DNA from: Geobacillus proteiniphilus
GTDB taxonomy: Bacteria > Bacillota > Bacilli > Bacillales > Anoxybacillaceae
Direction of reading: 5' to 3'
NCBI RefSeq assembly: GCF_001908025.1
Contig: NZ_MQMG01000029.1
Location: forward strand, 1-44,664
Length of the DNA: 44,664 nucleotides
Shown: positions 8,717 to 16,951 of the stretch, piece after piece
Layout of the letters: every line of letters begins with the position of its first letter
Numbering within the stretch: position 1 is the stretch's first letter
Program-made: the position numbers and the translations under genes
Notes under the pieces: generated by a model
The model's database searches: none
What the model saw: only the letters and a program-made list of their open reading frames with translations
Told to the model about the DNA's origin: nothing

Positions 8717-9118
8717 ATGAACGTTTGCCGCTTGCACGGCGAAGAGCTGCAAAAGTCGCAATCGAACACGTTTGAAGACTATTTCAACCGCTCGGAAGTC
8801 ACGTACCGCGACGGCGGCGAAGAGCGGACGCTGTCTGTGTTGTATTTGCGCCATTTTGAGGCGGCGCTGCTTGATTTGCTGCCGTATGAAAGCGACCCGC
8901 TGTTTACGGCTAACGGGCGCGACATTTATTTGCGCGACATCATCGCTCTTGTCTGTTTATGGAAAAATCCGGCGTATCGGCAGCGCAAGCGCGTCTATAT
9001 TCACGATGAAGATGAATTGCGCCGTTATTTTGCCGGCGTGGACGCCAAAACGTTGCAGGAGCTCGTCAGCGAATGGGCGGAAACCGGCGCGTGCCGCTTG
9101 CCCGAACGGTCGGCGTAA
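8717..9118 (+). CDS. Unrecognised 133-residue protein downstream of scpAB
   Basis: I do not recognise this family. The gene has a good start (GGAAGGAGAG, 7 nt before ATG 8717), lies 18 nt after scpB and ends before two hairpins, so it is probably the third gene of the scp operon. The product is soluble, acidic, and has no signal peptide or membrane helix. It begins with a short His/Cys segment (VCRLHGEEL) and has a predicted alpha/beta middle with LYLRHFEAALLDLLPYESDP and RDIYLRDIIALVCLW. Codon use is like the neighbours. It occupies the place of B. subtilis ypuI, but I cannot confirm homology. Confidence 0.75.
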   Translation: MNVCRLHGEELQKSQSNTFEDYFNRSEVTYRDGGEERTLSVLYLRHFEAALLDLLPYESDPLFTANGRDIYLRDIIALVCLWKNPAYRQRKRVYIHDEDELRRYFAGVDAKTLQELVSEWAETGACRLPERSA

Positions 9119-9120
9119 CG

Positions 9121-9152
9121 AGAAAACGCGGTTGGCGCCGCGTTTTCTGTCC
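9121..9152 (+). terminator. Terminator-like hairpin after the scpAB operon
   Basis: AGAAAACGCGG (9121-9131) pairs perfectly with CCGCGTTTTCT (9138-9148) over a 6-nt loop. The T residues are mostly within the stem. Confidence 0.65.
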
Positions 9153-9214
9153 GTTCGGACGGGAAATAGTTTGGTGCAGCCGGCGGTTCGCCAAAGCAGC
9201 CTTCCTTTTTTCAG

Positions 9215-9252
9215 AAAAAGCGGTTCCTTGAAGGGAATCGCTTTTTGTTGTT
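9215..9252. terminator. Intrinsic terminator, usable from both sides
   Basis: A 13-bp stem (9215-9227 with 9234-9246, one G-U pair) has A5 at its left foot and T5 at its right foot followed by GTTGTT. The symmetric A/T ends suit termination of both scpAB and the minus-strand gene remnant next to it. Confidence 0.7.
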
Positions 9253-9291
9253 AAAAACGTCTGTTTAGCGAGCGGTTTTGTTCTTACGCCT

Positions 9292-9480
9292 CTATTCGGT
9301 CCGCGGTTTTGTCAGATCGCACGCCGTCGGCTTCACCTCACCGGTTGTTTCCGCCAGCTTTTGCAAGTAATAGCATTCCTCACGCGCCATATGGTCGGCC
9401 ATAAGGGGCGACAGAAAACGAAGCTCAAAAAGTGCCTCCTGTTCAGCGGTCTGCTCATTTGTTGTTTGCAGAAAACATCG
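9292..9480 (-). pseudogene. 3' remnant of a DUF2935 gene
   Basis: Read on the minus strand, the last ~50 codons before TAG (9294-9292) encode LSPLMADHMAREECYYLQKL and, shortly after, CDLTKPRTE. These are the C-terminal signatures of DUF2935 proteins (paired ferritin-like helical domains; the DHMAREECYYL helix carries putative metal ligands). Similarity fades upstream of about 9450 and no ribosome-binding site or start is visible in this frame, while intact members are about 250-270 residues. I therefore read it as a truncated relic, with the intact 5' part deleted during the change that placed sodF here. Confidence 0.65.
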
Positions 9481-9650
9481 CGGGGGAGGAAGGCGACGAT
9501 TCTGCTCTTCCCCTCCTTAATCTTTCTTATGATGACTGCCCTCGCTCCTCTATGTATGAGCGGCCGGGAATTTGGGTGAATGCGGACAAGAACGATTTCC
9601 CCATGACAGCATACGATATGGCGAACAAAACAGGAGGAGGTTTTTACCAA

Positions 9651-10964
9651 ATGGACGATCAGGTGTTGTTCGCCCAATATGCGGCTAGGGTGAACGAATG
9701 GGGAAATCAAGTCAAGGAGACGCTCGCTTTGCGTGGGGCAAGCACGGATGGCGCTTCGTCGCTGCTCGAGTTTATTGCCGAGCATGACGGCGAGTGGACG
9801 GAAGAGGCCGTCCGCGAGCTTCAGCGCCTTGCTGATGACGTGTATGTCGGTGCGCTCCGCCAGTATGTCATGGAAGCGGCTGCGTGGGGAAGACAAGTTG
9901 AGCAGGCGCTGTCTGCGCGCAGGACGGCTGAGGATGTCGGGCTTTCGTCTTTGTTGGCGTACATCGATGGACACGGCGATGAATGGACCGAAGAAGCGAT
10001 TTACGAGCTTCAGCGTCTTGTCGATGACGTATACACTCGGGCCGTCCGCCTGGCTGATTCGTCAGCTGCCGAGCGGGAAGAAGAGGCGACGCAAGAACAA
10101 GTCGAAGGGGAAGCGGTGTCGCTTGAACCGGAGGGTGAAAACAAAGAGAACGAAGACGGATGGCTTGACACCAGTGGGACGGTGGAGCGGGTTGAGGATG
10201 GCCAAGAGCCGGCTTTTATGGCGGAGCTCTCCGACTCGCCGACTGATGCAGCTGACGGCGAGCCGGGCCAAGCGGACAACGTGACCGATGGAAAGCGACG
10301 CTGGGTGGATGCGGACGACGGCGGTGAGCCGCGCCAACAAGCGGCGCCCGGCCGTCATGTCTTGCCGCCGCTGCCGTACCGTTATGATGCGCTCGAGCCG
10401 CATATTTCCGAAGAAATCATGCGCCTCCACCATACGAAGCATCACCAAAGCTATGTCGACGGTCTCAACCAGGCGGAGCGAATGATGGCCGAGGCGCGTC
10501 GGACGAACAATTTTGATCTGTTGAAACATTGGGAGAGGGAAGCGGCGTTCCACGGCTCCGGGCATTATTTGCACACAATCTTTTGGTACAACATGCATCC
10601 AGAGGGCGGCGGCGAGCCGCGCGGGGAGCTGCGGGCGCAAATCGAGCGTGATTTTGGCAGCTTTGCCGCCTTTCGCCGTCATTTCACCGAAGCGGCGAAA
10701 AGCGCTGAAGGGGTCGGCTGGGCGCTGCTCGTTTGGGCGCCGCGAGCGCACCGGCTGGAAATTTTGCAGGCGGAAAAACACCAGCTCATGGCGCAATGGG
10801 ATGTGATCCCGCTTCTTGTGCTTGATGTGTGGGAGCATGCCTACTATTTGCAATACAAAAATGATCGGGCGGCGTACATCGAACATTGGTGGAACGTCGT
10901 CAACTGGCGTAACGTTGAGGAGCGCTTTCATGAGGCGCGGAAGCTTCGTTGGCAGCCGTTTTAA
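9651..10964 (+). CDS. sodF: SodF-type Fe/Mn superoxide dismutase with duplicated N-terminal module
   Basis: The 437-residue protein ends in a complete Fe/Mn superoxide dismutase domain (about residues 236-437), with the helix LHHTKHHQSYVDGL, the second ligand region AFHGSGHYLHTIFWYNM and the metal-binding LDVWEHAYYLQYKND (Asp and His near 391-395). It closely resembles B. subtilis SodF, including the linker HVLPPLPYRYDALEPHIS. The N-terminus is unusual: two copies of a ~55-residue unit (about 14-68 and 79-132), each with SLL, EWTEEA and ELQRL.DDVY, then a ~100-residue acidic linker. B. subtilis SodF has only one short module. ATG 9651 is fixed by AGGAGG (9635-9640). No signal peptide is seen, so a cytoplasmic enzyme is likely. 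Confidence 0.9.
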   Translation: MDDQVLFAQYAARVNEWGNQVKETLALRGASTDGASSLLEFIAEHDGEWTEEAVRELQRLADDVYVGALRQYVMEAAAWGRQVEQALSARRTAEDVGLSSLLAYIDGHGDEWTEEAIYELQRLVDDVYTRAVRLADSSAAEREEEATQEQVEGEAVSLEPEGENKENEDGWLDTSGTVERVEDGQEPAFMAELSDSPTDAADGEPGQADNVTDGKRRWVDADDGGEPRQQAAPGRHVLPPLPYRYDALEPHISEEIMRLHHTKHHQSYVDGLNQAERMMAEARRTNNFDLLKHWEREAAFHGSGHYLHTIFWYNMHPEGGGEPRGELRAQIERDFGSFAAFRRHFTEAAKSAEGVGWALLVWAPRAHRLEILQAEKHQLMAQWDVIPLLVLDVWEHAYYLQYKNDRAAYIEHWWNVVNWRNVEERFHEARKLRWQPF

Positions 10965-11000
10965 ACGGGCGGGGAGGAAACCCCCTTGCCCGTTTTTTTT
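10963..11000 (+). terminator. Intrinsic terminator of sodF
   Basis: AAACGGGC plus GGGG (10963-10974) pairs with CCCC..GCCCGTTT (10981-10994), followed by an uninterrupted T run. Confidence 0.85.
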
Positions 11001-11086
11001 GGGAGAGCAGGCGTTGCGGATCAAGCAGGACACCTGTCCGTCGTTTCGGGGAGCGGCTTTCTCTTTGCAGCTCACATTTCGCACCC

Positions 11087-11178
11087 TGAATAAAAATTCG
11101 AAATAAGCCCGATTTGACCGAATAAAAATTAATTATTTTACAATTTTTGTATAAAAAATTATTTTTATGCGAATATCC
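11087..11178. promoter_or_regulatory. Cluster of ArgR/AhrC-type ARG boxes
   Basis: TGAATAAAAATTCG (11087-11100) and CGAATAAAAATTAA (11119-11132) match the Bacillus/Geobacillus ARG-box pattern. TGTATAAAAAATTA (11149-11162) and, on the other strand, CGCATAAAAATAAT (11172-11159) are weaker copies. TTGACC (11114-11119) and TACAAT (11139-11144), 19 bp apart, could be promoter elements inside the cluster. No arginine gene is next to it. Confidence 0.5.
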
Positions 11179-11305
11179 AGGTTGTTTTTTGTATATTATG
11201 CAAAGGTTGCGAAATATGAGTTGCAGGGAAATGTCATCAACGCGCCCAGCGCAAACGCCGGAGCGGATCGTTCAGGGCTGTCTCCCCTTGCAACGGCATT
11301 TTTTC

Positions 11306-11334
11306 ATCATATTTGTCCCATCGACGCATACACT
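11306..11334 (+). promoter_or_regulatory. Candidate sigma-E promoter of dacB-spmAB
   Basis: ATCATATT (11306-11313) and CATACACT (11327-11334), separated by 13 bp, match the mother-cell sigma-E consensus. The B. subtilis dacB operon is sigma-E dependent, which supports the assignment. Confidence 0.6.
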
Positions 11335-11473
11335 TGTACAAAACGCGGCTTTGGGGTTCAGCCTGTTTCCGCCGCGACGTTTCTTCGGCTGCGGCCCGTT
11401 CAGCCTAATCGGAAAGGAGGAACAGGCGATTCCTCCCCGCTCCTTGAAGGAGGGGGATCCTCGCCGATATGAG

Positions 11474-12622
11474 ATGAATAAGCAGAAGCGGCTCATTGCG
11501 CTCATTCTTGCACTCGCTGCGGGGATTATGGTATTTGTTCCAGAGCGGATGCGCGCTATGGATGGGGTGAGCGCAAAAAGCGCAATTTTGATAGAGCAAC
11601 ATTCCGGGCGGGTTTTGTTTGCCAAGGATGCCTATACAAAACGGCGCATCGCCAGCATTACGAAAATTATGACCGCCATTTTGGCGATTGAATCAGGGAA
11701 AATGGACGACACGGTGACGGTCAGCGCCCGCGCTGTCCGGACCGAAGGGTCGTCGATTTACTTGCGCCAAGGGGAGAAAATCAAACTGCGCGATTTGGTA
11801 TATGGGCTGATGCTTCGTTCCGGCAACGACGCGGCGGTGGCCATCGCTGAACATGTTGGCGGCAGCGTCGAAGGATTTGTTTTTTTAATGAACCAAAAAG
11901 CGGCTGAAATCGGGATGCGTGATACCGAGTTTGCCAATCCGCACGGATTGGATGACGCGGAAAACCACTACTCGACCGCGTACGATATGGCGCTGCTCAT
12001 GCAATATGCGATGAAAAACAAAGAGTTTCGCCGCATATCGGGGACGAAGGTGTACCGCGCCCCCGCTCCGCCCGGCGAAGACGGCGCGCGTGTGTGGCGG
12101 AATAAAAACAAGTTGTTGACAAGTCTTTACGAATATTGCACCGGCGGCAAAACCGGCTATACGAAACGGGCCCATCGCACGCTCGTGACGACGGCGTCCA
12201 AAGGCGGCATCGATTTGATCGCCGTGACGTTGGATGCACCGGACGATTGGAACGACCATATCGCTATGTACGAATACGGGTTTTCCCATTATCACATCGC
12301 CAAAGTGAGCAGCGAGAGGGTGGTCGACAAAATTTCTGATCCGTTTTACCGCGGGCGGCTGCAGGCGGTCCGCGATTTGCGATATCCGGTGACCGATAAA
12401 GAGGAGAGCGGGCTGCGGGTGAAAGTGTATTTGCTGAAGCCGCGCAAGGAATGGGGAAAATACCCAGAACGGGCACCGACAGAGGTCGGAAAGGCGGTGC
12501 TTTATTTGCATCAAAAGGCGGTTGATTCGGTGCCGCTGCTGTATGAACCGGGAAAGGAAGAAAGCGGCCGAGGGTTTTTATGGCAAGCATTTCGCTTTTT
12601 AGGTGTGAGAAGCGATGGTTAA
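11474..12622 (+). CDS. dacB: Sporulation D-alanyl-D-alanine carboxypeptidase (PBP5*)
   Basis: A 382-residue low-molecular-weight penicillin-binding protein that trims peptide stems of spore cortex peptidoglycan and so sets cross-linking. The signal peptide covers residues 1-30. The three active-site motifs are intact: S61-I-T-K64, S116-G-N118 and K226-T-G. A C-terminal PBP5-type domain follows. It is assigned to dacB rather than dacF because spmA and spmB follow directly. The ATG at 11474 is 16 nt after AAGGAGGGGG, which is far; TTG 11444, with an AGGAGG further upstream, is an alternative that would lengthen the N-terminus by ten residues. Confidence 0.92.
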   Translation: MNKQKRLIALILALAAGIMVFVPERMRAMDGVSAKSAILIEQHSGRVLFAKDAYTKRRIASITKIMTAILAIESGKMDDTVTVSARAVRTEGSSIYLRQGEKIKLRDLVYGLMLRSGNDAAVAIAEHVGGSVEGFVFLMNQKAAEIGMRDTEFANPHGLDDAENHYSTAYDMALLMQYAMKNKEFRRISGTKVYRAPAPPGEDGARVWRNKNKLLTSLYEYCTGGKTGYTKRAHRTLVTTASKGGIDLIAVTLDAPDDWNDHIAMYEYGFSHYHIAKVSSERVVDKISDPFYRGRLQAVRDLRYPVTDKEESGLRVKVYLLKPRKEWGKYPERAPTEVGKAVLYLHQKAVDSVPLLYEPGKEESGRGFLWQAFRFLGVRSDG

Positions 12623-13211
12623 CCTCATTTGGGTGATGATGGCGGTCATTGGCATCGTCTTTGCGGCGGCCAACGGCACGATGGACGAAGTGAACAAAGC
12701 GGTGTTTGAAAGCGCCAAAGAAGCGGTGACGATCAGCATCGGCATGATCAGCATTCTCGTGTTTTGGCTCGGGCTGATGGCGATCGCTGAACGCGCCGGC
12801 TTGCTTGACAAAGCGGCGCGCCTGTTTATGCCGCTCGTACGCCGCTTGTTTCCGGAGGTGCCGCCCGGCCATCCCGCCCTCGGCTATATCGTCTCGAATA
12901 TGGTCGCCAACATGTTCGGTCTTGGCAATGCGGCGACGCCGATGGGCATAAAGGCGATGGAACAGCTAAAAAAGCTCAATGGCGGTCGCGACGAGGCGAG
13001 CCGGTCGATGGTGACGTTTTTGGCCATTAACACATCGAGCATTACGCTCATTCCGGCGACTGTCATCTCGATCCGCATGACGTACGGTTCGGCATCGCCG
13101 GGGGAGATTATTGGCACAACGGTCATCGCCTCGACGATTTCGACGATTGGGGCGGTATTGATTGACCGGTACTATTACTGGAAACGGATGCGGAAAGGCA
13201 GGAAGCCATAA
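12615..13211 (+). CDS. spmA: Spore maturation protein A
   Basis: A 198-residue nucleoside-recognition (Gate) domain membrane protein needed for proper spore core dehydration and heat resistance in B. subtilis. It has a Gate-domain core around ISIGMISILVFWLGLMAIAE and the conserved NMVANMFGLGNAATPMGIKA segment. The ATG lies inside the last codons of dacB (8-nt overlap), and the gene touches spmB (last base of the stop region shared with the next ATG), so the three are translationally coupled. Confidence 0.93.
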   Translation: MVNLIWVMMAVIGIVFAAANGTMDEVNKAVFESAKEAVTISIGMISILVFWLGLMAIAERAGLLDKAARLFMPLVRRLFPEVPPGHPALGYIVSNMVANMFGLGNAATPMGIKAMEQLKKLNGGRDEASRSMVTFLAINTSSITLIPATVISIRMTYGSASPGEIIGTTVIASTISTIGAVLIDRYYYWKRMRKGRKP

Positions 13212-13744
13212 TGGCCATCGTCCAACTTCTTTCCGTTTGGCTGATCCCTGCGCTCATTGTTTTTATTTTGCTTTACGGTACAGCAAAGAAAGTGCCGACG
13301 TACGAAGCGTTTGTGGAAGGCGGCAAGGAAGGGATCGAGATCGCATTTTCGCTCATCCCGTATTTGGTCGGCATGTTGGTGTCGGTTTCCATTTTCCGCG
13401 CCTCAGGGGCGCTTGATGCCATGATGGAAGTGATCAAACCGCTGGCCGATGCCATTGGACTGCCGGCCGAAGTCGTTCCGCTTGCGGCTCTCCGTACGCT
13501 TTCCGGCACGGCGGCGCTCGGCATGACGACCGATTTGATCGCTACTTACGGCCCGGATTCGTTCATCGGGCGCCTTGCTTCCACGATCCAAGGCAGCACG
13601 GAGACGACGCTTTACGTGCTCACCGTCTATTTTGGCGCCGTCGGCGTCAAAAAAATGGGTGACGCGTTAAAAGTCGGCATTTTGGCCGACATTCTCAGCT
13701 TTATTGTTTCTGTTTTCATCGTTTTGTTTGTATTCGGGCGCTAG
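13211..13744 (+). CDS. spmB: Spore maturation protein B
   Basis: A 177-residue membrane protein of the same nucleoside-recognition family as SpmA and its functional partner in spore core dehydration. Signatures include FVEGGKEGIEIAFSLIPYLV and LRTLSGTAALGMTTDLI. The start overlaps the spmA stop by one base (TAATG). It closes the dacB operon; a hairpin terminator follows 20 bp later. Confidence 0.93.
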   Translation: MAIVQLLSVWLIPALIVFILLYGTAKKVPTYEAFVEGGKEGIEIAFSLIPYLVGMLVSVSIFRASGALDAMMEVIKPLADAIGLPAEVVPLAALRTLSGTAALGMTTDLIATYGPDSFIGRLASTIQGSTETTLYVLTVYFGAVGVKKMGDALKVGILADILSFIVSVFIVLFVFGR

Positions 13745-13764
13745 CGGCGCCTCTGTTTTGTTTT

Positions 13765-13790
13765 CCCGCCCAATGGGCGGGCTTTTTGGT
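13765..13790 (+). terminator. Terminator of the dacB-spmAB operon
   Basis: CCCGCCC (13765-13771) pairs with GGGCGGG (13775-13781) and is followed by CTTTTTGG. Confidence 0.75.
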
Positions 13791-13880
13791 TGGCCCCAAA
13801 GAGGAATGATAAAAATAGAAAAGCGCCCTGCTTGTATCTGTCGAGCGGAAAGGGTAAGATGATGAAAGAGGTGAGAGAGA

Positions 13881-14612
13881 ATGGAACGGTTGCAAAAAGT
13901 GATCGCCCGCGCCGGCATCGCGTCAAGGCGCAAGGCGGAAGAACTCATTTTGCAAGGACGGGTGAAAGTGAACGGCCGCGTCGTCACCGAGCTCGGCGTC
14001 AAAGTCGGGCCGCGCGATGATGTCGAAGTCGACGGCATCCCGATCGAGCGCGAGGAGCCGGTGTATTATTTGCTGTACAAGCCGCGCGGGGTGATTTCAA
14101 GCGTCAAAGATGACAGAGGCCGCAAAGTGGTGACCGATTTTTTCAAAGATCTGGACAAACGCATTTATCCGATCGGGCGGCTTGACTATGATACGTCTGG
14201 GCTGCTTTTGTTGACGAATGACGGCGACTTTGCCAACCTGCTCATGCATCCGCGGTATGAAATTGAAAAAGTGTACATTGCCAAAGTGAAAGGCATTCCA
14301 ACACACGAGCAGCTGAAACGGCTCGAACAAGGGGTGCAGTTAGAAGATGGCATGACGACGCCGGCGAAAGTGAAGCTGCTCTCCGCCGACCGGAAGAAGG
14401 GGACAGCCATTGTGGAAATCCGTATTCACGAAGGACGAAACCGGCAAGTGCGCCGCATGTTTGAAGCGATCGGCTGCGAGGTGCTGAAGCTGAAGCGAGA
14501 GCGGTACGCGTTTCTTGATTTGAAAGGGCTGCGACCGGGCGAATACCGCGAGCTGACGCCGCATGAGGTGAAGCTGCTGCGCGTCCTGGCCCAATCCGGG
14601 GGAAGAAAATGA
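13881..14612 (+). CDS. rluB: 23S rRNA pseudouridine synthase RluB
   Basis: The 243-residue enzyme belongs to the RsuA/RluB branch and in B. subtilis modifies 23S rRNA in helix 90-93 near the peptidyl transferase centre. Residues 1-60 are an S4 RNA-binding domain (MERLQKVIARAGIASRRKAE). The catalytic loop is GRLDYDTSGLLLLTNDG with D102 as nucleophile, and the C-terminal EGRNRQVRRMFEAIG is also typical. ATG 13881 is preceded by AAGAGGTGAGAG. The position between spmB and resA is the same as B. subtilis rluB (ypuL). Confidence 0.94.
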   Translation: MERLQKVIARAGIASRRKAEELILQGRVKVNGRVVTELGVKVGPRDDVEVDGIPIEREEPVYYLLYKPRGVISSVKDDRGRKVVTDFFKDLDKRIYPIGRLDYDTSGLLLLTNDGDFANLLMHPRYEIEKVYIAKVKGIPTHEQLKRLEQGVQLEDGMTTPAKVKLLSADRKKGTAIVEIRIHEGRNRQVRRMFEAIGCEVLKLKRERYAFLDLKGLRPGEYRELTPHEVKLLRVLAQSGGRK

Positions 14613-14665
14613 CGAAGATTGTCACATAACGTTCATATCCTTGCGCATAAACGAGCGAGGAACTT

Positions 14666-14674
14666 TGCTATAAT
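14666..14674 (+). promoter_or_regulatory. Extended -10 promoter of resA
   Basis: TGCTATAAT is a perfect extended -10, 80 bp before the resA ATG. No clear -35 at 16-18 bp is visible; the res operon is controlled by ResD in B. subtilis, which suits an activator-assisted promoter. Confidence 0.6.
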
Positions 14675-14754
14675 GGAAAATGGGAGATTGTGAACCGCTT
14701 GCCTCCCTTGCGGCGTTGGTTGCGGGGGAGGAGAAACGTAAAGGGGTTTGAACG

Positions 14755-15279
14755 ATGAAAAAACAACAGCGTTTAGTGATGAGAACAGTGATTTTGCTCG
14801 TGTTGCTCGCGGCGATCGGCTATACGATTTACACGAACTTTTTCACGGAGAAAACGGCGGTCGCTGTTGGTTCGACGGCGCCTGATTTTGTGCTGACCGA
14901 TTTGAAAGGGCATGAACATCGTCTCTCAGACTATCGCGGCAAAGGCGTTTTTTTGAACTTTTGGGGAACGTGGTGCAAGCCGTGCGAGCGGGAGATGCCG
15001 TACATGAACGAGCTGTACCCGATTTACAAAAAACAAGGGGTTGAAATTTTGGCTGTCAATGTCGGTGAACCGAAGTTGAGCGTCGAAAAATTCGCCGAAC
15101 GGTTCGGCCTGACATTTCCGATTGTGATCGATCGTCAAGATCAAGTATTGAACGCTTACAACGTCGGGCCGCTGCCGACGACGTTTTTGATTGACAAAAA
15201 CGGCGAAGTGAAACAAATCATTACTGGAACGATGACGAAAGATGACATTCAGCGTCATCTAGAAAGCATCAAACCGTAA
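14755..15279 (+). CDS. resA: Membrane-anchored thiol-disulfide oxidoreductase ResA
   Basis: A 174-residue thioredoxin-like protein that reduces apocytochrome c cysteines on the outer face of the membrane before haem attachment. Residues ~8-28 are an uncleaved anchor. The active site is W73-C74-K-P-C77; the B. subtilis enzyme has CEPC, so the Glu between the cysteines is replaced by Lys here, with E79 and E-M-P following. The cis-Pro segment GPLPTTFLI is present. First gene of resABC, 14 nt before resB. Confidence 0.93.
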   Translation: MKKQQRLVMRTVILLVLLAAIGYTIYTNFFTEKTAVAVGSTAPDFVLTDLKGHEHRLSDYRGKGVFLNFWGTWCKPCEREMPYMNELYPIYKKQGVEILAVNVGEPKLSVEKFAERFGLTFPIVIDRQDQVLNAYNVGPLPTTFLIDKNGEVKQIITGTMTKDDIQRHLESIKP

Positions 15280-15292
15280 GGAGTTTTGCGCC

Positions 15293-16951
15293 ATGGAACA
15301 CGTCAAATGCGAATGCGGCCATGTCAATCCGCACGGCACGGCGTTTTGTGAATCGTGCGGCAAGCCGCTTGCCGATTTGGGAGAGAAACCGCTTTTGGAC
15401 ATGCGCTACGAAGGAAGCGCGCGCCGATCGCAAACGTATAAAAAAACGATGATCGACCAAATTTGGGCGTTTTTCTCGTCGGTCAAAGTCGGGGTGGCGC
15501 TCATCGTCATCACGCTCATCGCTTCGGTGATCGGCACGATTTTCCCTCAGCAAATGTACATTCCGCCGAACGCCGATCCGGCGGAGTATTACAAGCAGCA
15601 GTACGGCTGGGCAGGGAAGCTGTATTATGAGCTCGGCTTTAACAACTTGTACGGCTCATGGTGGTACATTTTGCTCATCGCCTTAATCGGCGTCTCGCTC
15701 GTCATTTGCAGCTTGGACCGGGTCATTCCGCTTTACCGCGCCTTGAAGCGGCAAGGGGTGAAGCGCCATCCGCGCTTTTTAGAGCGGCAGCGGCTGTTTG
15801 GCGTCTCGCATGTGAGCGATCTCGACAAGACGATGGCTGTGTTGAAAGAGCGGCTGGCGAAGCGGCGCTACCATGTCCGCGAGGAAGACGGGCATTTGCT
15901 CGCTGAAAAAGGGCGGTTTTCCCGCTGGGGGCCGTATGTCAACCATATCGGTCTCATCATTTTCTTGATCGGAGCGATGCTCCGTTCGGTTCCCGGCATG
16001 TACATCGACCGGGTGATGTGGATCCCGGAAGGAGAAACGAAAGAAATTCCTGGGACGAACGGCCGCTACTTTTTAAAGAGCGAAAAATTTATTTTTGAAA
16101 CATATGAGAAAGGCAAGGACAACGAAGTGTTCAACGCTGCCATCGACCGCGTCGGCAACGGGATGATCGCCAAAAACTATCAAACAAACGTCGTGTTGTA
16201 TAAGCGCGTCGGCCCTGTGATCCCCGGCGCCAAGCCGAAGCTTGAAAAAGTGAAGGAGTATCCGATTCGCGTCAACGAGCCGCTGGAGTTCGACCATTAT
16301 GCGCTCTACCAAGTCGATTTCCGCTTGAATGAGCCGAAAGCGATGTCATTTCAGTTGGCGGACAAGCAGTCGGGGAAAACGTTCGGCACGGTGACGGTCG
16401 ATTTGTATGATCCGAAAGAGTCGTACAATCTCGGACATGGGTATCGCGTTGAGCTATTAAGCTATTTTCCTGATTTTGAGTTTGATGAAGACGGCAATCC
16501 GTCAACGAAGTCGCGTGTGCCGAACAATCCGGCGTTCGTGTTCAAAATGTACGCGCCGGACCGTCCGAAAGGGGAAGTAAGCTTTGTCGCCATCCAGCAG
16601 ACGATCGAACCGTTTGGCAACAACAAATACAAAATGGCGTTCGCGGGGCTTCAAACCCGCAATGTCTCCGGTTTGACCGTCCGCCGCGACTTTACGCTTT
16701 GGATTTTAGGGGTAGGCGGCGCGATTTTCATGATCGGGCTCATCCAAGGGATGTATTGGAACCACCGCCGCATTTGGGTGCAGCGGGTAAACGGCGAGCT
16801 ATGGATCGCCGCGCATACGAATAAAAACTGGTTCGGCTTGAAAAACGAACTGCGCCGTTTGCTTGACGGCACCGGCGTCATGATGCCGGCTGATCAGCTC
16901 GAAAACGAAAAAAAAGCCGGACAAGGAGGACAAGCGCATGGTACAGCTTAG
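15293..16951 (+). CDS. resB: Cytochrome c biogenesis protein ResB
   Basis: The 552-residue Ccs1/ResB protein forms, with ResC, the system II haem export and cytochrome c synthetase complex. The N-terminus is a short zinc ribbon (C6, C8, C19, C22). Membrane helices lie around residues 60-82, 118-140 and 215-235, then a large extracytoplasmic domain (about 240-460) and a last helix near 470-490. ATG 15293 follows AAGGAG. The 3' end overlaps resC by 14 nt. Confidence 0.94.
   Translation: MEHVKCECGHVNPHGTAFCESCGKPLADLGEKPLLDMRYEGSARRSQTYKKTMIDQIWAFFSSVKVGVALIVITLIASVIGTIFPQQMYIPPNADPAEYYKQQYGWAGKLYYELGFNNLYGSWWYILLIALIGVSLVICSLDRVIPLYRALKRQGVKRHPRFLERQRLFGVSHVSDLDKTMAVLKERLAKRRYHVREEDGHLLAEKGRFSRWGPYVNHIGLIIFLIGAMLRSVPGMYIDRVMWIPEGETKEIPGTNGRYFLKSEKFIFETYEKGKDNEVFNAAIDRVGNGMIAKNYQTNVVLYKRVGPVIPGAKPKLEKVKEYPIRVNEPLEFDHYALYQVDFRLNEPKAMSFQLADKQSGKTFGTVTVDLYDPKESYNLGHGYRVELLSYFPDFEFDEDGNPSTKSRVPNNPAFVFKMYAPDRPKGEVSFVAIQQTIEPFGNNKYKMAFAGLQTRNVSGLTVRRDFTLWILGVGGAIFMIGLIQGMYWNHRRIWVQRVNGELWIAAHTNKNWFGLKNELRRLLDGTGVMMPADQLENEKKAGQGGQAHGTA

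Larger units (their letters stand above)
9119..9650. other. 532-bp interval without an intact gene
   Basis: The interval holds two hairpins (9121-9148 and 9215-9246), a DUF2935 remnant on the minus strand (9292 to about 9480) and the sodF leader with its AGGAGGAGG site at 9632-9640. I see no clear sigma-A promoter for sodF. Confidence 0.6.
10965..11473. other. 509-bp interval without a supported gene
   Basis: It contains the sodF terminator, an AT-rich stretch (11087-11200) with ArgR/AhrC-like boxes, and a candidate sigma-E promoter for dacB. Frames that stay open through it (for example 11167-11472) have no family signature or ribosome-binding site. Confidence 0.6.

Noticed and set aside
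9432-9650. N-terminal extension of the sodF frame
   Set aside because: The extra 73 codons lie across the DUF2935 relic and upstream of the strong AGGAGG that fixes ATG 9651.
10062-11084. 340-residue minus-strand frame opposite sodF
   Set aside because: Composition is a Arg/His/Pro-rich shadow of the real coding strand, with no ribosome-binding site or motif; it crosses the sodF terminator.
11147-11473. 109-codon extension of dacB, and a separate 101-codon frame at 11167
   Set aside because: They run through the ARG boxes and the sigma-E promoter and would bury the DacB signal peptide.
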